A stretch of 20,909 nt of DNA from a virus. Under the pieces are notes generated by a model. The model ran no database searches. It was not told the origin of the DNA and saw nothing but the letters and a program-made list of their open reading frames with translations. The stretch spans positions 1 to 20,909 of the IMG/VR virus record IMGVR_UViG_3300014838_000366; one strand, written 5' to 3'. This document shows positions 13,762 through 18,951 of this stretch, one piece after another. Positions within the stretch are counted from its first letter, which is position 1. Each line of letters opens with the position of its first letter. Both the position numbers and the translations under genes were made by a program.

Positions 13762-15855
13762 ATGGCTTTCACCTTTACTCCGCAGAATTTCGTTGATCAG
13801 GTCGGACCGGTAGCTGCAGCGGCTTGGCTGAACGGGGTTGATTTGACTGTTAATAACGCTCTGCAAGGCTTGACTACTACAGCTGAAATTGCAGCGTTAT
13901 TGGGAGTTACATCAATCTCGTTGCCGCTGGCGATCAATCAAGGCGGTACAGGGGCTACGACGGCGGCTGGTGCGCTAACTGCCCTGGGGTTCAACCAGGG
14001 TCTGGTTGGTACTACCCTTTGGCCCCAGACGGCGCAGGAAGTTATTGCAAGTGTTGTGCCGGCGAACTATGCCTATCCGCCAGGAGATATACGGCGCTAC
14101 GGCGCAATTGGCGATGGTGCAACGGATAATGCAGGGTTTCTAACTACAGCAAACTCAGTTGGGATTCCATTGGTGATTCCGTTGGGGACTTACAACTTGA
14201 ATTCAGGGGTTACGCTTACCGCGCAATTGAACTTCATCGGTGGTATTTTCAAGCCAGTGAGTTCGACTCTGACGTTGAACTGTTCAATCAATGCGGCGGC
14301 AGTGCAGATATTTGATGTATCTTCTAGCGGAGTGGTTGCTGGAAAATTCCAGGCTGCGTGCTATCCTGTTGAGTGGTGGGGCGCTTTTGGTAATGGAAAG
14401 CGCGGAAATTCAGGGGTGTTAGCTTCGAGCACCGCATTTACGGATGCTAATGCGAGCTTTACTGCCGCCGACGTAGGCAAAGCTATCTTTATTCAACAGC
14501 TCCCAGGAACCTCAAACCCTACATTTATTGGAACGATTGCAGCTTATGTATCCGCTACGGCGGTTACACTGAATACTGCTGCGACGTGGAGTGGAACGGG
14601 GTTGAGTTATTACTATGGCAAGGACGATACAGCGGCGATTACAGCGGCGAATAATTCAGTTGGTCAACTCACGTCGTACTTTGGACCGGCGACTCCTTAT
14701 AACCTTTATAACCAAATCAACGCATTGGCTTTCACCGGGTCGAATATCTATCTGACTACCGCGGCAAATACAATCGCAGGCGGCTCGACAGCCGGCGGCT
14801 GGATGGGGGTGAACGGCTGGCCAACTATTGCTTTTGGTGTTGCCGGTGGGACTACAGATTGCTTGACAATGGGAGCAGGGGCGAATACTAACGGCGCTTT
14901 TATTGAGAACTTGACTTTAGATGGAAACTACAGTGGGCAAGAACTGTTACGCGTAGCAGGTTATCAATCTCCGCGTATCAAGAATTTGAAGCTATTGAAT
15001 GCAAAGCGGAATTCTCTGGCTTTCACTCCGGCGGCCGGAAGTTGGGTTCAACAGGGAGATTTTCAAAACGTCTATATTCTGTCCTCTGGACTGCATAATG
15101 TCTACATTAACCCTGCATCGACGGCTTATGTTAACGAGTGTGACTTTATCAATCTCAACATGCAGGGATGTTCAGCGTTGCAGAACGGTGGTGCAGCGTT
15201 CTACCGCGATACTGGAGCAGGAGCGACAGATAGCTGGACGATTATGAATTACAAAGCAACAGCTATTCTCGAGGGAAGCTTTGTACCTTCTGGCTCTCCC
15301 TTTGTTTTTGCCACGAGCTGTTTTTCAGAGGTAGGAATTTCCTTCAAGAATGGATATAGCGAAGGCGGATCGTCAGGGAGCCCTATTGGGGCTACAAACG
15401 CACCGTTCTTTGTTGCTTCGACCTGTGCGGTTAAGATCAAGATTGAAGGTTATTACTCAAACTACTGGGGTATGCTGATCACCCATGCAGATCATGATGC
15501 AGCAAGTTCATTTACCGGGATTCCACATGGGAACTCCCAAGGGTTGATGACCGCACCGCTGAATAATGGATATGCGGGGGACTTCTTTATTTTCGTGACC
15601 GACGGTGGAGGGGTGAACTTTGACTACGCGAGGTTCTCGGTGATAGGTTCGGGGCTGGGCACAAGTGGGGCGGTAGTCACGCAGATAGGAACAACGGTTT
15701 CTTCTGCGACGCCGCTGAGTTGGACTGTGACAGCTTCGAACTCGAGTAATCATCTGATCATCACCTTCAACAACACCGGCGTAAGTGGGAATTTGAATGT
15801 TTCCTATTCAGCATTAGGCAGAGACTTCGGTGCGATACCGGCGTATAATTACTAG
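13762..15855 (+). CDS. Tailspike protein, right-handed beta-helix (pectate-lyase-like)
   Basis: A 697-residue protein with an AAGGA site at 13751-13755. The N-terminus contains FVDQVGPVAAAAWLNGVDLT, an anchor-type opening common in phage tail proteins, and the GGTGATTAAGALTALG collar motif (61-76). Residues 109-123 have the DIRRYGAIGDGATDN signature that begins pectate lyase-type beta-helices. A second entry motif appears at WWGAFGNG (about 206-213), but it is separated from its matching GKDDTAAI (about 285-292) by a roughly 70-residue insert of the FTAADVGKAIFI type. The middle and C-terminus are repetitive beta-helix-like strands and a Ser/Thr-rich tip. Likely role: receptor binding, possibly polysaccharide depolymerisation; catalytic residues cannot be assigned from sequence. 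Confidence 0.75.
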   Translation: MAFTFTPQNFVDQVGPVAAAAWLNGVDLTVNNALQGLTTTAEIAALLGVTSISLPLAINQGGTGATTAAGALTALGFNQGLVGTTLWPQTAQEVIASVVPANYAYPPGDIRRYGAIGDGATDNAGFLTTANSVGIPLVIPLGTYNLNSGVTLTAQLNFIGGIFKPVSSTLTLNCSINAAAVQIFDVSSSGVVAGKFQAACYPVEWWGAFGNGKRGNSGVLASSTAFTDANASFTAADVGKAIFIQQLPGTSNPTFIGTIAAYVSATAVTLNTAATWSGTGLSYYYGKDDTAAITAANNSVGQLTSYFGPATPYNLYNQINALAFTGSNIYLTTAANTIAGGSTAGGWMGVNGWPTIAFGVAGGTTDCLTMGAGANTNGAFIENLTLDGNYSGQELLRVAGYQSPRIKNLKLLNAKRNSLAFTPAAGSWVQQGDFQNVYILSSGLHNVYINPASTAYVNECDFINLNMQGCSALQNGGAAFYRDTGAGATDSWTIMNYKATAILEGSFVPSGSPFVFATSCFSEVGISFKNGYSEGGSSGSPIGATNAPFFVASTCAVKIKIEGYYSNYWGMLITHADHDAASSFTGIPHGNSQGLMTAPLNNGYAGDFFIFVTDGGGVNFDYARFSVIGSGLGTSGAVVTQIGTTVSSATPLSWTVTASNSSNHLIITFNNTGVSGNLNVSYSALGRDFGAIPAYNY

Positions 15856-15863
15856 GAGGCGAA

Positions 15864-16217
15864 ATGATTACTGCGTCACTTGGAGAACTCCAACGAACCC
15901 ATACACTGCTGGTGGCAAAGCTGATTCTCTTTTGCTATGGGGAAGGATACGAGCTTACCTGGGGCGAAGCGTATAGAACCCCACAGCAAGCTCAGTGGGA
16001 TGCCCAGCACGGAACAGGGATTGTAAACTCGGTTCACTGTGATCGGCTGGCCGTCGATCTTCAATTGTTCAAGGACGGAGTTTACTTGACCGACCCGGCG
16101 GCCTACAAGTTCCTGGGGGAGTTTTGGAAGCAACTAGATCCCTTGTGTCGTTGGGGCGGAGATTTTACTACTGTTGACGCAGATCACTTTTCCATGACCT
16201 ACGGAGGTAGATCATGA
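15864..16217 (+). CDS. Endolysin-type M15 peptidase (D-Ala-D-Ala / L-Ala-D-Glu peptidase family)
   Basis: A 117-residue single-domain enzyme with an AGGAGG site at 15854-15859 overlapping the tailspike stop. The M15 pattern is complete: WGEAYRT (33-39), then SVHCDRLAVDL with zinc ligands His58 and Asp65, and WGGDFTTVDADHFS with catalytic-position Asp105 and zinc ligand His108 (spacing D-x-x-H; many relatives use E-x-x-H). M15 phage enzymes cut peptidoglycan cross-bridge peptides to release progeny. There is no signal peptide or cell-wall-binding domain, as in globular endolysins that rely on a holin; holin-like genes follow directly. The stop overlaps the next start (ATGA at 16214). Confidence 0.85.
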   Translation: MITASLGELQRTHTLLVAKLILFCYGEGYELTWGEAYRTPQQAQWDAQHGTGIVNSVHCDRLAVDLQLFKDGVYLTDPAAYKFLGEFWKQLDPLCRWGGDFTTVDADHFSMTYGGRS

Positions 16218-16444
16218 CTTATGAAGTCAATATCGAAACTGGTGGGTGGATTGCTTCGGCTGTGTTGGCACTTTGGGGTCTTTTACTGCGAACTATGCTT
16301 GGGCGTCACTATAAAGCACAAGACGAAACGAATCAAAGATTGAGCTTTATTGAGAGAGAACTTGCGCTGTTGAGAGGCAGATTCGAAGAACGAGATAGGG
16401 TTTGGGGTAAAACGACCTGGATGGATGATAACAGGAGAGACTGA
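16214..16444 (+). CDS. Small one-TM coiled-coil lysis-cassette protein
   Basis: A 76-residue protein with GGAGG at 16203-16207 upstream of ATG 16214. Residues about 10-29 are a membrane helix (GGWIASAVLALWGLLLRTML). Residues about 36-62 form a charged amphipathic helix of coiled-coil type (QDETNQRLSFIERELALLRG). The arrangement of an N-terminal membrane anchor followed by a coiled coil resembles inner-membrane spanin-type or accessory lysis proteins, though it is shorter than typical Rz. It is coupled to the endolysin upstream and the holin-like gene downstream. A role in lysis is inferred from context. Confidence 0.6.
   Translation: MTYEVNIETGGWIASAVLALWGLLLRTMLGRHYKAQDETNQRLSFIERELALLRGRFEERDRVWGKTTWMDDNRRD
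16433..16438 (+). promoter_or_regulatory. Ribosome binding site fixing the holin-like gene start
   Basis: AGGAGA lies 7 bases before ATG 16446 and within the end of the preceding gene. An in-frame ATG at 16425 has no comparable site, so 16446 is preferred. Confidence 0.6.
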
Positions 16445-16445
16445 A

Positions 16446-16715
16446 ATGCCAATGCCTCAGATGCCGAAAGAATTTAGCTTCAAGTATGTGATGTGGGTTC
16501 TTTGGTGCAATGCAGTAACAGTGCTAGTGACGATTCAAGGTGTTCTAGCCGCGATCACACTGGACCCAACATTAATGAGCCACGTAATCTTTCATTGGGT
16601 TAGCATAGGGAATGCGCTTTTAGTGATTGTCCTGGCGCAGATCGAGCGCAGAGGGCCAAAGGTGGAGGATCAAGACTCCGCCCCTTTAGTTCAACAACCG
16701 GAGATGAAGAAATGA
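16446..16715 (+). CDS. Holin-like two-TM protein
   Basis: Using ATG 16446 (AGGAGA at 16433-16438) gives 89 residues; an in-frame ATG at 16425 would add 7. Two hydrophobic helices are evident, about 14-37 (YVMWVLWCNAVTVLVTIQGV) and 46-66 (HVIFHWVSIGNALLVIVLAQ), separated by a short loop. A charged C-terminal tail ends in KK. Size, two helices and the charged tail suit a class II-type holin, which forms lesions that let the M15 endolysin reach the wall. It sits two genes after the endolysin. The holin call is based on topology and context, not sequence family. Confidence 0.6.
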   Translation: MPMPQMPKEFSFKYVMWVLWCNAVTVLVTIQGVLAAITLDPTLMSHVIFHWVSIGNALLVIVLAQIERRGPKVEDQDSAPLVQQPEMKK

Positions 16716-17005
16716 GTACAAGTGTAGGTCAAGCTTTTGTAGCAATGATCGAGAGCGATCTGGCGACAGTGGGCGGTGCGCCGCTGGTGGCCTTTATACA
16801 GGCTGAAATTGCGGCGAAGGGGAACTTTGCGCTGCAGGCGGCGAATCTATTGCAGTTCCAAGCCGGAGCGCCGGCTATGGGAATCGCGTTGGGAGTTGAG
16901 CTGGAGCAACAGGTGTTGCAGTTGGCTTTGGGCAAGGTTCAAGCAGCAATCGCTGCCAAGACTTCGCCGTCGTCGACTTCCACAATTTACCCTACCACAT
17001 CATGA
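16712..17005 (+). CDS. Small Ala-rich helical phage protein, unknown function
   Basis: A 97-residue protein with a GGAGAT site at 16700-16705, coupled by ATGA to the holin-like gene before it and to the papain-fold gene after it. It is Ala/Leu/Gln-rich and predicted mostly helical (residues about 5-80), with no strongly hydrophobic membrane segment and a Ser/Thr-rich tail. I do not recognise the family. Its position in the lysis cluster is the only functional hint. Confidence 0.6.
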   Translation: MSTSVGQAFVAMIESDLATVGGAPLVAFIQAEIAAKGNFALQAANLLQFQAGAPAMGIALGVELEQQVLQLALGKVQAAIAAKTSPSSTSTIYPTTS

Positions 17006-17490
17006 AGCAGCTAACCTGGCAACTGGTTCGAGGGCTCGGACGAAGCTCGAGGTTGATCGGGTTTTGGGGGCTGGGGTTTTACAGCCACATCGACGTGCTC
17101 ACGCCGACAGGGATGTTGCGTGGAGCACGCTCGGACTGGATTAAAGGCATACCGCCGGGGTATATGGATAGACCTTATGATTACGAACGGTGGGAGGCGC
17201 AGACACAGTTTACCCTTGAGGTTTCAGAGGACCAGTACGACAAATACTGGAGGTATTCAGACAAGCAACTCTACAAGCCTTATGACTTTAGAGGGTTGAT
17301 TAAGACCTTTGTCTTTGGTCGTAACTGGCGGGATGACGATTCGTGGTGGTGCTCAGAGGAGGTCGCGATGAACGGCGAAGTAGCGGGAATTTGGACACTC
17401 CCGGAGCATGTGAAAAACGTTGAACCAGGGCATTGTGCTTTTCTGCTCGCCGGGAAATCAGCAGTGATTAAGGAGATTCTATGCCGCTAG
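17002..17490 (+). CDS. Putative circularly permuted NlpC/P60-like (papain-fold) hydrolase
   Basis: A 162-residue protein. The order of motifs is His first, Cys last: GFYSHIDVLTPTG with His29, LRGARSD, RPYDYERWE, KPYDFRGL (92-99), then DSWWCSEEVA with Cys117 followed by Ser-Glu. This order fits permuted papain-fold enzymes of the YiiX/NlpC-P60 permuted group, in which His lies N-terminal to the catalytic Cys. Such proteins hydrolyse amide or ester bonds in peptidoglycan peptides or lipids. It could be a second lysis enzyme or a virion-borne hydrolase. No clear ribosome site is present; the ATGA overlap suggests coupling. The fold assignment is moderately confident, the substrate unknown. Confidence 0.6.
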   Translation: MKQLTWQLVRGLGRSSRLIGFWGLGFYSHIDVLTPTGMLRGARSDWIKGIPPGYMDRPYDYERWEAQTQFTLEVSEDQYDKYWRYSDKQLYKPYDFRGLIKTFVFGRNWRDDDSWWCSEEVAMNGEVAGIWTLPEHVKNVEPGHCAFLLAGKSAVIKEILCR

Positions 17491-17687
17491 TCAATGGGTG
17501 GGCGTTGTATTCAACGCTGGAGAATACGTTCAGCCAAAACTTCGTTACGTGGAATGCAGATTTGGAGCAACTTTTGGCCTCGGCGGCTGGCTCACCAGGG
17601 GTTTATTACGTAGTCCCAGTGAGCCAGCTGGTGATGGAAGTGGTTATTACACTTCCGGGGCCGCCGACCGCAGTGACTGCGAGTTAG
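17481..17687 (+). CDS. Small phage protein of unknown function, last gene of the + arm
   Basis: A 68-residue protein starting at ATG 17481 with AGGAGA at 17470-17475, overlapping the papain-fold gene by 10 bases. It contains a short helical segment (ADLEQLLASAAG) and a beta-type half (GVYYVVPVSQLVMEVVITLP). It ends in PGPPTAVTAS, which resembles the linker that opens fibronectin III domains in the fibre gene of this window, but no domain follows. The family is not recognised. Confidence 0.5.
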   Translation: MPLVNGWALYSTLENTFSQNFVTWNADLEQLLASAAGSPGVYYVVPVSQLVMEVVITLPGPPTAVTAS

Positions 17688-17746
17688 AGGCGCCCGCAAT
17701 GGGGGAATTATAGGCGCCTACGGCCTCGTCAGTGTCGCCGTTTTTT
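17688..17746. terminator. Hairpin and possible terminator between convergent arms
   Basis: AGGCGCC (17688-17694) pairs with GGCGCCT (17713-17719) around an 18-base loop. It spans the gap between the two convergent genes and reaches the stop codon of the - strand gene. A second, shorter stem, ACGGC (17720-17724) with GCCGT (17737-17741), is followed by T6 (17741-17746) on the + strand, which would stop rightward transcripts inside the end of the opposing gene. Neither stem is long; the location at a convergent junction is the best support. Confidence 0.4.
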
Positions 17747-18899
17747 CATCCATCTTGATTAGTCCTGCTTTTATCGCGCCAGCAACAATAGACTCGAAGT
17801 CACGAAGGAACGGAAACGCTGCGTGAATGAAGGCATAGGCCTTTGAGTAAGGAACTGGAGAGTTCTTGACCACGAAGTCAACCAAGCGTTCGGCCTGAAT
17901 TGAATTCTCAGTTCGACCAATCTTGGAAAAGACTTTGGGCATATCAACTTCGAGATCTGAAATCATTTTGACTGCGAGGATCAAGTCGTCCCGCTCAATC
18001 ACTAACTCGTCTCGGCATGAGGCGGCCAGGATCATGGCAAGCTTGTGTACATGGGTTTGCTTGCGGGCTAGGTAGCTCCGATACCAGTCTGGGTGGTGGG
18101 ATTTTTTGAAGTTCTCTGAATGCTTCTCGTACCAGGTTTCGCCCCACTCTCTGGCTTCTTTTGATAGAACGTAAGGGCCGACAAGGTTCGTAGCTATATA
18201 CTCGAGATCTGCGCGTAGCTTCTCTTGGGTCTCCTTCAGCCCTGGTGGGATGTGATAAATGGGGTAGGCGACAAGCTTGGCCTTTTCCTCTGTATAGACA
18301 AATAGACACCTGGAAGTGAACCCTCCACCGATGACGTATTCAGGGAAATTACCTGCGATCCATGAGGGCGTAGTGCAGGCAATAAGATTGATCCAGGGGT
18401 TTTCTACTTTATCGTTGCCAGAGTTTTTTGTTACCTTGGAAAAACCTCCTTGTTTAGAGTCCCAGAGAGTTACTAGCAAATCAATCATTTCACGATCAGT
18501 TGGATTAATAAGGTTGCCAAACTCACTGGACTCCAGGGTCAAAGCACACTGGGTGTGGAAATCACCTTCAACATCGAAAGATTCTGTTGAGGTTGCGAAG
18601 GCGGTTACTAGAGCAGGCCAGGTAACGATATCAGGGCCGAAGGTTACGCCAGGAACCTTGTGAAGGATATCCATTGCGATGGCTACGGTGGTGGACTTGG
18701 AGACAATACCGGGAGGGGCTACGAAAATTATATAATGGTTGCAGCACCAACGATAGTAGCCCATCGAGAGCCAGACACGTCGACGGAGAGCGCCAGCCAC
18801 GGCGGCTACACCAGACCAAAAGTGCATACGCTTGGGGGCTTCGCTGAAGCCAGCATATTCAACGTAGGCAGCAAGCCAGTCAGGGTAGTTGCGAGCCAT
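17718..18899 (-). CDS. P-loop ATPase, DUF3987-like phage helicase/primase-type replication protein
   Basis: A 393-residue protein. Residues 61-70 form a P-loop variant, APPGIVSKST (K68, S69), with Ser where the second Walker glycine usually is. A hydrophobic strand ending LESSEF (122-127) is the likely Walker B region, and GGGFTSRCLFVY (191-202) contains a candidate arginine finger. FGPDIVTWPALV (87-98) between them is typical of this phage family. DUF3987-type proteins are predicted replication ATPases found next to DNA polymerases. The C-terminal 130 residues are helical with a small wing-like end. It lies 52 bases downstream of the polymerase on the same strand, with a purine-rich ribosome site before its ATG, so both are probably co-transcribed. 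Confidence 0.6.
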   Translation of the reverse strand: MARNYPDWLAAYVEYAGFSEAPKRMHFWSGVAAVAGALRRRVWLSMGYYRWCCNHYIIFVAPPGIVSKSTTVAIAMDILHKVPGVTFGPDIVTWPALVTAFATSTESFDVEGDFHTQCALTLESSEFGNLINPTDREMIDLLVTLWDSKQGGFSKVTKNSGNDKVENPWINLIACTTPSWIAGNFPEYVIGGGFTSRCLFVYTEEKAKLVAYPIYHIPPGLKETQEKLRADLEYIATNLVGPYVLSKEAREWGETWYEKHSENFKKSHHPDWYRSYLARKQTHVHKLAMILAASCRDELVIERDDLILAVKMISDLEVDMPKVFSKIGRTENSIQAERLVDFVVKNSPVPYSKAYAFIHAAFPFLRDFESIVAGAIKAGLIKMDEKTATLTRP

Positions 18900-18951
18900 T
18901 AGCCTTTCTCCCCACTACAAATACGAGGTTTAATTACACAAGGATCTAGGT

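Noticed and set aside
17707-17712. TATAAT on the - strand in the convergent gap
   Set aside because: No matching -35 element at suitable spacing, and it would drive antisense transcription into the lysis genes; probably chance in the hairpin loop.
18900-18951. Promoter between the polymerase and the ATPase gene
   Set aside because: No convincing -35/-10 pair could be found in the 52-base gap; the purine-rich part is the ribosome site.
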